Shown piece by piece: positions 46,702-56,700 of a DNA stretch of 64,000 bases. Source of the DNA: Clostridium rhizosphaerae (GTDB lineage: Bacteria > Bacillota > Clostridia > Clostridiales > Clostridiaceae); NCBI RefSeq assembly GCF_016765585.1, contig NZ_JAESWC010000004.1, positions 171,188-235,187 of the forward strand, read 5' to 3'. Each line of letters starts with the position of its first letter. The stretch's first letter is position 1. Made by a program: the position numbers and the translations under genes. Under the pieces are notes generated by a model that saw only the letters and a program-made list of their open reading frames with translations, searched no databases and was not told the DNA's origin.

Positions 46702-48837
46702 TTAATTTCCTAAATCTTTTGACATAAGTACTAAATCAAAAATATCTATAGTGCCATCGCCATTTAAGTCATATATCTTATTCCAATCAACATCGCTTTT
46801 TTTCATATTATAATTTTTAGCCAAAGCAGCCAAATCCAATGTGTCTATCTTTTTATCGTCATTAAAGTCCTTAATATACCTTAAAGAATTATATGCATTA
46901 GCCATTCCTTCGGTTAAAACTTTTCCGTTAAGCGAACTTAACAGCTGCACCCCCAGCAAAATTTTATCTTTAATAATTTCTGGCTTGTCTACTCCTTTGC
47001 TCAAAAGTAGCGCCGCTATTCCAGTAACATGAGGCGTGGCCATAGAGGTGCCGCTTAAATATTCGTAGGAATTGCTGTAGTCTTTATTGCCTGCATAGTT
47101 TAATACAATCTTTCCCAGTCTGTCTGAGGGTTCTATCATATCAAAATAATTGTTATATAAGTCATATAACCCTCCCTCATATTCTGTAGAATTTATCCCT
47201 ATTAATGAACTTCTATTATCTTCATTCTGCAAATAATTTATGTGAAGATAATTCTTTGCAAAGTCTGTTTGATACAGTTCACCTGACAAGTAGTTGCCTG
47301 AAATATATAAGTTTCCACCATTATCTAAGTAATCTGATAGATTATATTGATCATTTTTGGTAAGCAATGATTGCTCACTTAGCCCTGTCATCCAAAGAAC
47401 AAGCTTATAGTTTTTTAGAAATCCGCTGTCAGGCCCATCCTGATTTTTAGCAATATAATATACCTTACTGTCATATCCCAAGTTACTTAGAGATTTTATA
47501 CAAATTGCCGTTTCACTATCAGCATCAGTTTGACTGCTTTCATCATCACTAATAAGCAAAATCGAATCTGAATTAGTCACTTTAAAAAAGTCCAAGGCCC
47601 TTTTTAACATATCCTCACGTTGAGACTGTGATACCATATTCTTAAGACTAAACCCTTGAACAAGAGTTTTGCACATTCCATTATCATACTCAACCGAAGC
47701 ACCTATATCATCATTCTTTGGAATTGTACTTAGAATCCATTCTCCAGGTGCTGCTACATCTGTAGAATTAACACCGTAATTAGAAAACCAAGATAGATTT
47801 CCTTTGTTATTAACAGAAGCTACAGATAAAATATTTTGACTGTCATAGGCTGCAGGAAAGCTTGGATTAATATCATTATTAGACATCTCATTTCCAGCAG
47901 CAACTACAAATAAAGAACCCGAAGCTTCTATAGCCTGCTTAAGCAAAGTATCATCTCCGCTTCCGCCCCAGCTGTTATTTAAAATTTTAACTCCCATCTG
48001 CTTTGCATAAGATATAGTACGAATAGCATCATCTGTGGTTCCTCCAAAAGGCCCTATAAATTTTAAAGGCATTATTTTAACCTTAGGTGCAACTCCAACT
48101 ATTCCAATACTATTAATTTCTGCAGCAATAGTTCCCGCTACATGTGTGCCATGCTTGTCTCCATCTTTTGCATCAAATACAGTATTATCATTATTATAAA
48201 AATCCCATCCATAAACATCATCAACATAGCCGTTATTATCATCATCAACACCGTTACCTGGGATCTCATTTTTATTTATCCATATTCTATTCTTTAATTC
48301 AGGATGATTGATATCTATTCCAGTATCTATAACTCCTACTACGACATCCTCGCTTCCCTGAGTTATAGTCCAAGCTTTTTTAATATTTATGTCTATTCCG
48401 CTTATACCTAAAGAACCTTGAATAGTTCGTCCGCTATTTTCTAAGCCCCATTCTTCACTGCTTCGTTCATCGCTGGAAATATCCTGTGAATAGTATAAAT
48501 AATTGGGCTGGGCAATCTCTATATTCTCATCCTGCTTAAGTTTATTTATCATAGTATCAACATCGGTATTATCAGAGACAGATAGTAATTCCGCATTATT
48601 TATACTTAAATCTTTTTTATGTTTTAAGAAATATTTTTTGCTTATATCTGTCTTTGCTTTTGCTGCTGTGACAGAATTTTTATATTTAATGATGACTTCT
48701 CCTGCAACATATTTAGCTTTATTATGATTTTTTATACTGTTGCCATAAGGTATATTCTGTCCCTTTGAAAATACTGATTGAGGAACTATTAGAGCTACAC
48801 AAACCAGCAGTGTAATAATCTTTTTCTTCCTAAACAA
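46702..48837 (-). CDS. Secreted subtilisin-like (S8) protease with inserted domain and C-terminal dockerin
   Basis: 711 residues. Signal peptide (1-24); propeptide-like region (about 40-120, VAGEVIIKYKNSVTAAK). The S8 domain has catalytic Asp171 (GVIDTGIDINHPEL), His232 (HGTHVAGTIAAE), oxyanion Asn316 (AAGNE) and Ser598 (LSGTSMATPHVTG). Between DVAAPGEWILSTIP (about 360-373) and the serine motif there is an insert of about 200 residues instead of the usual 20-30, with SDSILLISDDESS and YKLVLWMTG, resembling a glutamine-amidotransferase/ThuA-like Rossmann domain. The C-terminal 55 residues form a dockerin with two calcium loops (DFNDDKKIDTLD, DLNGDGTIDIFD). The protease should dock to a cohesin, probably the membrane-anchored one encoded two genes earlier in the same unit. 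Confidence 0.93.
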   Translation of the reverse strand: MFRKKKIITLLVCVALIVPQSVFSKGQNIPYGNSIKNHNKAKYVAGEVIIKYKNSVTAAKAKTDISKKYFLKHKKDLSINNAELLSVSDNTDVDTMINKLKQDENIEIAQPNYLYYSQDISSDERSSEEWGLENSGRTIQGSLGISGIDINIKKAWTITQGSEDVVVGVIDTGIDINHPELKNRIWINKNEIPGNGVDDDNNGYVDDVYGWDFYNNDNTVFDAKDGDKHGTHVAGTIAAEINSIGIVGVAPKVKIMPLKFIGPFGGTTDDAIRTISYAKQMGVKILNNSWGGSGDDTLLKQAIEASGSLFVVAAGNEMSNNDINPSFPAAYDSQNILSVASVNNKGNLSWFSNYGVNSTDVAAPGEWILSTIPKNDDIGASVEYDNGMCKTLVQGFSLKNMVSQSQREDMLKRALDFFKVTNSDSILLISDDESSQTDADSETAICIKSLSNLGYDSKVYYIAKNQDGPDSGFLKNYKLVLWMTGLSEQSLLTKNDQYNLSDYLDNGGNLYISGNYLSGELYQTDFAKNYLHINYLQNEDNRSSLIGINSTEYEGGLYDLYNNYFDMIEPSDRLGKIVLNYAGNKDYSNSYEYLSGTSMATPHVTGIAALLLSKGVDKPEIIKDKILLGVQLLSSLNGKVLTEGMANAYNSLRYIKDFNDDKKIDTLDLAALAKNYNMKKSDVDWNKIYDLNGDGTIDIFDLVLMSKDLGN

Positions 48838-48909
48838 ATCTATCCCCCCTATTGCAAACTATTGTTTCATCGTATCGAAACTAATCGATTTAGTATAAGT
48901 TAAATCAAA

Positions 48910-50550
48910 TCAGTATTTAATATTATACTTAGATGCGGCCTTAGCCAAATCTTTAATATCTACTACATCATCCTTTTCTAGATCCATTTTTGGATTCCAA
49001 TTTGGGGAAGCTGCTTTTGTTTTATCAAAATTCTTTGATATAAGAACTAAGTCAAAAATATCAACTGTATTGTCTAGGTTAATGTCCGCAAAGCCTGTTG
49101 CCTTAAATGAAGCAGCTTTTTTATCATCATAATCATCCTTAGATAAACTATCCTTTAAAAAAGCGGTTACTGTATAGGTCCCTACTTTATCAGGTATGTA
49201 TGAGAAGACTGCATCTGAACTATAGTCTTTAGTTTCTATTACTTGTCCATCTTTTTCAACCTGGTACTTATACAAATAGCCTGTACCGGAGCCTCCTGCC
49301 GCCACGGTATTTGTTTGTACATTATTTCCTGCAAAAGTATCATTTTCACTTAAGGAGATAGTATTTATACTGGATATGCCATTAGTTATAGTGGTATTTG
49401 GATAGTAAAAAGCTAAAATATCTTTATACCCTTGATTGTATTGCGCTCTGTTTAAAGCCCCTATTTGGCTTAATCCTAATCCATGACCTGCACCATGTCC
49501 ACTAAATATATAACTATTAGTATCTTTGTTGTAAGCTACAGTATACATACTGCTTGGAAATGAAAAATAGGTTCTTGCACTGTCTGCAGATAAAACCTTT
49601 GTTCCCTGACTTCCGTCCGTGTTTGAATAAACAATTTCCAGATTGCTTATTCTTCCGCTTACATATGTAGCAATAGTGTCTAAGTTTATTTTAACAAAAT
49701 TATATTTTGGTGTACTTAAACCATAATTTAATCTATCTGATATCTGCTGTGCAGTTAAGGTTCTTGTCCAATCGTAATATTTCGAGTTAGAAAATTTGCT
49801 ATAATCATCATATGTATCTATTTTAGATACATAGTACGGAAAAGCATTTCCCCAAACATTCTTAGCGTCTTCAAGATAACCTCCATGGCTTGCAGAAAAT
49901 AATGCTTCGATTAAAGAACCATTATAATTGATAAATTCCCCTTTAGTTTCATTTACTGCTTGTTCAATTTTCACAAATGATTTGTCAAAGCCTTTATAAA
50001 CCTGATAAGTTGTATTGTCTTGAACATCATATTCAGTTGTAGTTCTTCCTATTTTGTACATGCCGTAAGTTCTTGAGGCCAAAGCTTGAGACTTTAAAGC
50101 CTCTACCGGATAAGACTCTGACATTTCATAGCCTATTACACCTTTTACATAATCCTCAATGTTTACAGTATTAACAGGCATTATATATGTAGATTTATTA
50201 ATAAAATTCATACTTCCCCTGTAATTTCTCAAAGTATTTCCAACCTGAAGTGAAACATAGCTGTCTTTATTCAAAGAAGTAAAACTTATTGAAGTATTTA
50301 TATTTCCGTTAAGTGTGACTTGTCCACTAACAAGATTTATAGCATAGCTTGTACCGCTTTGAGCCGCTTCGCCATTTAAAAGATAATTTCCATTTATAGT
50401 AATAGTCATTGCCGAACTTCCCATTGTCGCGAGACTAACTTTTATTATTTGGTTCTTATAGTAAGTACTTGTATATGCCAAGGCATTTGTTTTTAAATTT
50501 ACAAGTACAAATAATAAAACCATAATAAAAGCAAAATGTTTTTTCTTCAA
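48910..50550 (-). CDS. SpoIID/LytB-domain protein with C-terminal dockerin
   Basis: 546 residues. Signal peptide (1-25); SpoIID/LytB region (about 120-385) with IEDYVKGVIGYEMSESYPVE, ALKSQALASRTYGMYKIG, FSASHGGYLEDAKNVWGN and the C-terminal GHGAGHGLGLSQIGALNRAQ; an Ig-like module (about 395-485, VGTYTVTAFLKD); and a dockerin (about 488-546; ADINLDNTVDIFDLVLISKN, KMDLEKDDVVDIKDLAKAAS). SpoIID is a lytic transglycosylase acting on denuded glycan, and LytB is an amidase enhancer. Fusion to a dockerin suggests a wall-acting subunit of the cohesin complex. Whether it is catalytic is unknown. Confidence 0.92.
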   Translation of the reverse strand: MKKKHFAFIMVLLFVLVNLKTNALAYTSTYYKNQIIKVSLATMGSSAMTITINGNYLLNGEAAQSGTSYAINLVSGQVTLNGNINTSISFTSLNKDSYVSLQVGNTLRNYRGSMNFINKSTYIMPVNTVNIEDYVKGVIGYEMSESYPVEALKSQALASRTYGMYKIGRTTTEYDVQDNTTYQVYKGFDKSFVKIEQAVNETKGEFINYNGSLIEALFSASHGGYLEDAKNVWGNAFPYYVSKIDTYDDYSKFSNSKYYDWTRTLTAQQISDRLNYGLSTPKYNFVKINLDTIATYVSGRISNLEIVYSNTDGSQGTKVLSADSARTYFSFPSSMYTVAYNKDTNSYIFSGHGAGHGLGLSQIGALNRAQYNQGYKDILAFYYPNTTITNGISSINTISLSENDTFAGNNVQTNTVAAGGSGTGYLYKYQVEKDGQVIETKDYSSDAVFSYIPDKVGTYTVTAFLKDSLSKDDYDDKKAASFKATGFADINLDNTVDIFDLVLISKNFDKTKAASPNWNPKMDLEKDDVVDIKDLAKAASKYNIKY

Positions 50551-50591
50551 AATAATCCCTCCTCAAAAAGCTTTATAGTAATACCTCATGA

Positions 50592-51659
50592 CTACTGTTC
50601 TGAGGTTAACTTGCTGCTATTTCGTTTCTTTTTCCAAATGAAATAACCTCCACCGCCGCCAAGCAGTATAACTAAAATTATAGTTGCAGCAGCCATAGCT
50701 TTATTATCTTGTTTCCCTTGGCTTTGCACTTTGTTTGATTCGCTGCTTGCCTGCGTACCATTATCCTGTTTCGGTTGTGAGGGATTGTCCCCGCTGGGTT
50801 GAGATTTAGTTTCAACGTTTTGTTCGATGTTATTTTTCTGTTTTGCTTCTTCAGTTTTCTTATTGTCTATTCCCAAAACATTTAATACTTTATCAAGGGC
50901 TATTTGTATTATTGATTCACTTTTCTTTCCACCATCCACTTTGGCTGAGGTTTCAGAATTTGTTTTTCCATTAGTTGAAGCATCTGCTGATGTATTGCTG
51001 CTGGATGATATACTGCCAGCAGGTGAACCGGAAGTACCCGAATTATTTGTACCTGCACTATTATCTCCTACATTTGTGCCGCCGGAACTATTATTATTGG
51101 CACTGCTGTTTCCTGTGTTATTTTCAGCAGGCGGAGTTGTTGCAGGAGGGGTTATCCCAGCAAAATTATATTCCAGCTCCTTTATATCCTTATCACAAAT
51201 CTGAAGCTTAAGATTATAGCTGCTGTCAAAAGCCTTTAAAAAAGGTTTGCTGCTTATAAAAAATTTATCATCCTTTTTCAATACCTCGGCATTAATCTTA
51301 ACGAAAGTTCCCGTGCCGGAGAACCCGTCAATCTGACCCATGCAGCTAAAGGCATATCTTACTATACCTGCTTGTTCATCTATTTTCTTTACAGCGTCAA
51401 ACTTATTTACTCCTGCCTTACTTATTAAATCTCCAGGCTCTATGCTTTTTACTTTAAGTACGGAGGTATCATATTTATATTCTATGTCTCCTGCATAAAA
51501 GGTTTTAATATCTTTAATGTTTATGAGTACTTGAATATTTTCTCCTTTATCAAACTTGCCGCTTATAACTGCCTGCACATCCGGGCCTGAAGCAGCACTG
51601 ACTTCAGTGCCAATCATAATAAAAAACAAAATAATAATGACAATTATACTTTTTCTCAT
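50592..51659 (-). CDS. Membrane-anchored cohesin-domain protein
   Basis: 355 residues. Signal peptide (1-22); one cohesin domain (about 26-165) with the beta-sandwich pattern VQAVISGKFDKGENIQVLIN, YAGDIEYKYDTSVLKVKSIE, GIVRYAFSCMGQIDGFSGTG and FVKINAEVL; a low-complexity Ser/Thr/Asn/Gly/Pro linker (about 168-245); a short helical part; and a C-terminal transmembrane helix (about 321-341) followed by KKKRN. So the cohesin is displayed on the outer surface and held in the cytoplasmic membrane, not by a sortase signal or S-layer domains. It is flanked by dockerin protein genes, which are its likely ligands. The Ser/Thr linker is a good candidate for O-glycosylation. Confidence 0.88.
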   Translation of the reverse strand: MRKSIIVIIILFFIMIGTEVSAASGPDVQAVISGKFDKGENIQVLINIKDIKTFYAGDIEYKYDTSVLKVKSIEPGDLISKAGVNKFDAVKKIDEQAGIVRYAFSCMGQIDGFSGTGTFVKINAEVLKKDDKFFISSKPFLKAFDSSYNLKLQICDKDIKELEYNFAGITPPATTPPAENNTGNSSANNNSSGGTNVGDNSAGTNNSGTSGSPAGSISSSSNTSADASTNGKTNSETSAKVDGGKKSESIIQIALDKVLNVLGIDNKKTEEAKQKNNIEQNVETKSQPSGDNPSQPKQDNGTQASSESNKVQSQGKQDNKAMAAATIILVILLGGGGGYFIWKKKRNSSKLTSEQ

Positions 51660-51677
51660 ATTTTCACTAATCCCCCA

Positions 51678-53642
51678 TTACTTTTCTTCTGTTTCATTGC
51701 TCAAACTTTGGGCTTCGCTTATCCTACTCTTCTCATAATCGTTTAAACTGCCATCGGGCTGATTTTTCATAAATTTGCTTTTTTCATTAATTTCTTTGCC
51801 TAAAGAAATAATTTTATTTTCAATTGCCTGCAGCTTACTGGAATATTCTTCATTACTCAAACTTCCGCTCTTAAATTGATTATAATAACACTCAATAAGT
51901 GCATCATAATTTTGAAGATAATATTTTCTTCCTTCAATACTCTTTTTCAAACTTTCTGCTGCCTTATCATAATCACCAAGATTAAAATAGGTTTTCCCTA
52001 AAAGTTCATAAATCCTTGAATTATCTCCATGTTCATTTAAACACTTTGTCAAATTTTGTATCGCTTCATTAAGGTATTTAATATCCTTTTTATCGGAGTA
52101 AATTTGAAAATCTAAAGTGGAAAATTTATCATAATACCTTATTGTTTTCATAGGAAAACATGTCCAGGATTTTAATATTGTATAACTTTTTTCAGAGCTT
52201 CCTTTATTGATAGAAGCAATGTTATAAACAAATTGGCCCGGTATAAATGCAATCGCTAATATACTTAAAGACGAAAGTAAAACAGTAATAGCCATACCTG
52301 CCTTCCTATGCAAAGGAGTGTCCCCAAGTAAGAGACCGTCCCCGTAACTTTTAGCAGTGGCAGTCCCTACATTTGATGAGACAGTTTCTTTCACCTTCAA
52401 ATTCACCTTTGATGAGGCTCTCCCTTTGGCTGGAACAGTCCCTTTAACTTGATAACCGTCCCTTTCTAAATCCTCAGCTAAGTAGAACCACAAAATCATG
52501 TTTATGATTATAAAACTCATGCTAAAGTCTGCTAAAGAGTGAAGCAGTATCATCATTGGTATAACAAAGTTTAACTGTGATAATTGTTTTTTATTAAACT
52601 TCTTATATAAAATATAAATAATTAAAGCCATATATAAAACAAAAAATATTATTCCATAATCAATAGCTATTTGAAGAAAGCCATTATGAATATATTTGAT
52701 ATCATAGGCAGCAGTTTGATAAGTATATTGTTCATAGCTTAACCTTCCTGCGCCTATCCCTAAAAGATTATTTTTAAGAAGCCTTAGTCCATCCTCATAA
52801 AAAACTAATCTTTCTTTAAAAGAATTTAGGTTTGTCCTACTTAAAACAATAGCAGTCCCTATAATAGCGATGCCTAATATGCCATACAAAATCACGTTAG
52901 CTTTAATCTTTAGTTTAATCTGCTTTACTGCCAAATAGATTATAATAGGTAAAACCAGTATAAAAATTATATATTGTCTATAGTAAAATATAATACTTAT
53001 TACAAGTCCGAGAAAATTATACAGCAATAAATTATTAACAAAAGCTTGTCTATCCTTCTTTTTAGTAAAAGCAATAAATAAGACAGCTGCAGCATAAACT
53101 AAAATTCCACCTTTTGATTGAGTGAGGAAAAGAGCAGCTATAACAAATACAACACCTATGTTTGCAAAATATCTTTTGGCACTTTCCTTAAATAAGTGTT
53201 GCTCGCTAAAAAATATTAAAGCACAAATACCAAAGTAAAGTGCAGATGCATTAGCATAATTAAAGAGGCCATCAAGCCTTAAATCTGTATTTGTAAAATA
53301 TCTAATAATAGATAATATTGAAGTTATTATTCCCCCATACATAATACATAAGGTGGTTTTAGCTCTTTCCTCTTTAGAAAGTTTCCTTGATATAATAAAT
53401 ACGGGAACGCAAATAAGTATATAAAAGGAATCTAGCAAGCTAATCACTTTATCCTTTGAGATAAATACACTTAAAAGTCCTATTATAAGAACTGCTCCTA
53501 AATATAAATCTACCTTAACCAAACGCTTCCTAAATTTTATAACGACCACTAGTGAAGCTAATATAAAAATAATCGGATTTATAATTTCTGAAAGTACTTT
53601 AAAATATGGAATCAACGGCAGTACTAAAAAAATCTTCTCCAT
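51678..53642 (-). CDS. Wzy/O-antigen ligase-like membrane protein with C-terminal TPR region
   Basis: 654 residues. About twelve membrane helices in 1-395 and one near 447-470, with the Wzy_C/ligase loop GLRLLKNNLLGIGAGRLSYE and YIHNGFLQIAIDYGIIFFVLY (about 285-340). The C-terminal extracytoplasmic part (about 520-600) has TPR-like helices (ELLGKTYFNLGDYDKAAESL). The family transfers lipid-linked glycans to polysaccharide or to protein. A segment at about 392-446 is low in complexity and encoded by short degenerate GGGACNGT-type DNA repeats, unlike the rest. It lies 18 bases upstream of the cohesin gene, suggesting a role in glycosylating the complex; this is inference. Confidence 0.85.
   Translation of the reverse strand: MEKIFLVLPLIPYFKVLSEIINPIIFILASLVVVIKFRKRLVKVDLYLGAVLIIGLLSVFISKDKVISLLDSFYILICVPVFIISRKLSKEERAKTTLCIMYGGIITSILSIIRYFTNTDLRLDGLFNYANASALYFGICALIFFSEQHLFKESAKRYFANIGVVFVIAALFLTQSKGGILVYAAAVLFIAFTKKKDRQAFVNNLLLYNFLGLVISIIFYYRQYIIFILVLPIIIYLAVKQIKLKIKANVILYGILGIAIIGTAIVLSRTNLNSFKERLVFYEDGLRLLKNNLLGIGAGRLSYEQYTYQTAAYDIKYIHNGFLQIAIDYGIIFFVLYMALIIYILYKKFNKKQLSQLNFVIPMMILLHSLADFSMSFIIINMILWFYLAEDLERDGYQVKGTVPAKGRASSKVNLKVKETVSSNVGTATAKSYGDGLLLGDTPLHRKAGMAITVLLSSLSILAIAFIPGQFVYNIASINKGSSEKSYTILKSWTCFPMKTIRYYDKFSTLDFQIYSDKKDIKYLNEAIQNLTKCLNEHGDNSRIYELLGKTYFNLGDYDKAAESLKKSIEGRKYYLQNYDALIECYYNQFKSGSLSNEEYSSKLQAIENKIISLGKEINEKSKFMKNQPDGSLNDYEKSRISEAQSLSNETEEK
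52303..52465 (-). repeat. In-frame degenerate repeat insert inside the ligase-like gene
   Basis: On the minus strand several GGGACGGT/GGGACTGT/GGGACTGC units (complements near 52334, 52352, 52435 and 52455) and two CTCATCAAA units are interspersed. The local base composition is richer in G than the flanks. The encoded residues (about 392-446: GTVPAKGRASS, VKETVSSNVGT) have no similarity to the family, and the frame stays open, so this looks like a repeat element captured in coding sequence. Confidence 0.5.
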
Positions 53643-53684
53643 GTTTTTCTCCTGTTGAAATTAATTTACTACAATAATTATACA

Positions 53685-53712
53685 ATAAAAAGAGGCTCAA
53701 AACGAGCCTCTT
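53685..53712 (-). terminator. Terminator of the giant subtilisin-like gene
   Basis: AAGAGGCTC/GAGCCTCTT stem with a short loop followed by TTTTTATTG on the minus strand. It separates the giant gene from the ligase-cohesin-SpoIID-protease unit. Confidence 0.88.
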
Positions 53713-53716
53713 GAAA

Positions 53717-56700
53717 TTAATACTTCTTATTATAATTTTGTGCTGCCTTTGCTAGGTCCTTGATATCTATCTTATTCAGACCATCGTTATTTTCCACATT
53801 GCATCTTCCATCCCAATTTACTGATTTTCCTTTTTCAAATCCCATATCCTTAGATATTAGAGTTAAGTCATATATATCTGTTATACCATCAAGATTAATA
53901 TCTGTTAATGCCTTATTGGTTGAATTATTAATAACAACAGAAGCTGCTAAAACAGAAATTGTTCCGGTAGCCTTATTAACTAAATTCAAACCTAAATTAC
54001 ATTCTCCAGATATATAGGAAGGAATTGCACCTTGGAAATTTTTAAAACTCTTTCCTCTATGAACAATATCTATGGAGCTTATTGAGAAGTCTGATGCCAT
54101 AAAACCAGAAAGCTCAACAGTTCCATCCATTACTTTAGCAGAAGTAACACTTGGAGTTTCGCCGGCATTAAAACTTGCTTTATTTAATACAGCTGTTACC
54201 TTTAAATTTTTGCCAAGTTCTATTGCAGATGTAGCATTACTGCAGTCAACAGTATATTTTCCTGTTATGGTATTAGCTAAGCCTGAAACATCTAAGGAAG
54301 TACTAACTGTATATGTTCCCTTGTCAACATAAATATTGTTGTCTCTCATATCACTATAATCAACTGTGCTTTGAATATTGATTCCTTGTTTTTGAAGTAT
54401 GTAACTTCCACTATAGATACCGCCTTTATATGAACTATTTACGCTAAGTATGCTTAGACTGCTGGTATCAAAGTTGTAGCTTGTTGTTGCAGAGTTAACT
54501 GTAATATTTTTATCAAGTACATAATACTTGCCGGTATTTTTATCCATACCTTTTAAGATAAGTTCATAGCTATCCGGCTGTACTACCATATTTCCTGAAC
54601 CATCATCAGCTAAGGCAAATTGCCCTAAACTAGCGCCGTCTTTTACAACATCAATCTTAGCATTGGGAATTCCTTTTAACGGTACCTCAACACTAGTATC
54701 TGGCTCTGTTAAATATATACTACTAAAGCTTCCATCAAGGTTTACTGTTGTCTTAAAGTAATGATACTTTCCATTCCAATCAGTGTAAGAAATCAATGCT
54801 ATGTAATCTTTTCCCGATGTCAATATACTCTTTGGAACAAGCAGCTCACCACTTGAAGAATATGAATCGCAGCTAGTTTTATAAATTATCTTAGTTCCTT
54901 CAAAGAAAGTAATTGTTGCTTCCTTTATTGAACTATAATAATCCTTTGATTGAGGATAAAAGCGGTAATTATTATCTTGTGATGAAACACTCACCTTTTG
55001 TGCTTTATTTGCTATTAATGTTCCATCTGGTGCAGTACCAGTAATATTAACATCATAAGTTCCTTCAGTCATACTAGGAATAACAAAACTTTTTTGATTA
55101 TAAGAATTTGAAGCTGCATCCACACTTTTTACTAAATTAGTTGTTCCCTGCTGATAGAAGTTTAATTTTAGATTTGTAATATTTGAGTCATACACACTAA
55201 GTTGATAATTATTGCCATCTACAACACTTAAGCTATATGCATTGAGTGTATCACCAATATTTACAACGTCCTTCAGCTTATAATCAACTATTTCATTATT
55301 CTTATATGTCATAAACTTATACGGCGTCTTACCAAAATGGATCTCTGTTATATCATCCTTCACAAAAAAGTTATTTTTAGAAAATCCAAAATTTGAATTA
55401 ATTCCATTAATGTTTATAGTTCCATTTCCGGATATGTTATAACCTTTATTTTTAGATACATATAAAATATCGCTTGAACTATAACTTCTATTTGAATAAG
55501 GACTTCCAACATAGTAATTCTCATTACTTAACGAATTCAATCCATCATATACAAAAGTCAACTTCGAAATATTATTTGCATCAAGTACTGCTTGTGTATC
55601 AGCTGCAGTATCTATATCATCATATAAAATATAAGATACGGATTTACTACCATCATATGATCCCATTTCAACCCTAATTTTGTATACATTCTTATCAAAC
55701 CAATAATTCATATTTGACCAAGAGCTATAAGAATTCATATCAAGGCTTTGATAAGCTACTTCATTTCCAAAATCATTTCTTATTTGTATAGACGCATAAT
55801 CAACATTATATGCTTGTGGCTTTGTAATACTAAGATTTATTCTGCTTGTATCAGGATTTTTACCTATCTTAACAGTAGTTGAAGTGATAGTTCTTTCATA
55901 TATAAACTTATCTGCATTGCTGCTGCAGTTTCCGCTTACAACAACATTATAGCTCATACCATCACTTAGAGTACTCTTTGGTACAAATACTGTTCCGGCA
56001 GTTGAAATATTATAGTTTTTGTAATCATTGCTAAACCTTAATGTTCCTCCCTTAGCAGGATTACCATAAGGATCAATAAGAGATATCTTATAGTAATTGC
56101 TTGAATCAACAGTAGTAGGATAACTTACACTGCTAAAAGTACCTAGTTTATCGCTTTTAAGTACAAAACTAATTGATACATTTCCATCAGCCTCCGGTGG
56201 AATAATAAAGTTTACAGTTCCATCATAATTGATAGTGCAGTCTACCGAAGCTAAAATATTACCGATAGAATTTTTAAATACTGCTTGGATTGCAGGCTTA
56301 TTACTGTTCCAACTATTAATTGTTATAATATTTTTATTCTCATCCGTAATACTAATAGATGCCTTAATATTTTCTCCAGGCCCATAGGTATTCTTATCAA
56401 GTGTACCTGTAACAGTTAATTTACTTCCTAAACCCATGTTAATAGTACTGCCCGCAATAGTAGTTACTTTGTTAGAAAAACTTATGCCATAGTCATTCAT
56501 ATTACGTGAATAACTTAGCTCTGCACCTGGGGAAACAAATACCTCAGCAACTCCATATTGCATATATTCACTTATCTTATTTAAACTAAAGCTAAATCCA
56601 TCACTAGAGGAAGTAGTTAACCTAGCCATCTTGCTTCCATCTAAAACAACACTTGAAGCTTTACTGGTATCTATCTGGCTGATTAAATAATAGGTTCTGT

